Shown here in pieces: positions 62,264-64,000 of a DNA stretch of 64,000 nucleotides. Origin of the DNA: Rhabdaerophilum calidifontis (GTDB lineage Bacteria > Pseudomonadota > Alphaproteobacteria > Rhizobiales > Beijerinckiaceae); the NCBI RefSeq assembly GCF_008641065.1, contig NZ_VTRS01000004.1, positions 62,001-126,000 of the forward strand, in the 5' to 3' direction. Made by a program: the position numbers and the translations under genes. Position 1 is the first letter of the stretch, and every line of letters begins with the position of its first letter. The notes beneath the pieces are model-generated. The model was not told the origin of the DNA. It saw only the letters and a list, made by a program, of their open reading frames with translations, and did not search any database.

Positions 62264-64000
<1,737 letters not shown>

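Overview
This window is a gene-dense, very GC-rich stretch of what looks like an alphaproteobacterial chromosome. The evidence for that is the Cpa-type Tad pilus genes with CtrA-like boxes, an Er-VIT/MbfA iron exporter preceded by an Irr-type iron control element, a TssL-OmpA type VI secretion system (T6SS), and an argB/engB/yidC/rnpA/rpmH housekeeping cluster. A Rhodospirillales or Acetobacteraceae-like organism is my inference; no rRNA or other decisive marker is present. I saw no tRNA, CRISPR array, insertion sequence or integrase.

Layout. (1) 1-5106, minus strand: rpmH, rnpA, yidC, a hexapeptide acetyltransferase, engB, a DUF423 membrane protein and the start of argB (cut by the window edge), mostly tightly coupled. 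(2) 5310-9428: a degenerate FAD/NAD(P) oxidoreductase coupled to an orphan HAMP histidine kinase, then a convergent membrane-anchored M23 peptidase. (3) 9683-39939: a large T6SS island. It opens with a secreted caspase-like/Sel1 protein, a glycine-rich lipoprotein ending in an S74 (intramolecular chaperone) domain, a PAAR tip protein and a predicted adenylate cyclase with an FHA domain. Then come tssK-tssL-tssM-tagF-pppA-ppkA (plus), tagH and a DUF6931-like gene behind vgrG (minus), and an ompA-like gene with tssA-tssB-tssC-hcp-tssE-tssF-tssG-tssH (plus). (4) 39951-52409: mbfA, mutS, maeB, hrpB, a DUF1194 lipoprotein-like exported protein, NlpC/P60, a MarR regulator and an M17 aminopeptidase. 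(5) 52494-61720: a Tad/Flp pilus locus (tadD, then cpaA-cpaB-cpaC-cpaD-cpaE-cpaF-tadB-tadC on the minus strand). (6) arfB and the C-terminal two thirds of gyrB (cut by the window edge).

How the genes work together. The T6SS has the baseplate, sheath, tube, spike, membrane-complex and ClpV genes. It also has a full threonine-phosphorylation switch (kinase PpkA, phosphatase PppA, FHA protein TagH, repressor TagF). I found no TssJ lipoprotein. The extra lipoprotein, the second OmpA-like protein and the cyclase-FHA protein at the edges of the cluster are the least explained parts and the most interesting. The Tad locus has the secretion machinery but no Flp pilin or TadE/F/G pseudopilins here, so those must lie elsewhere.
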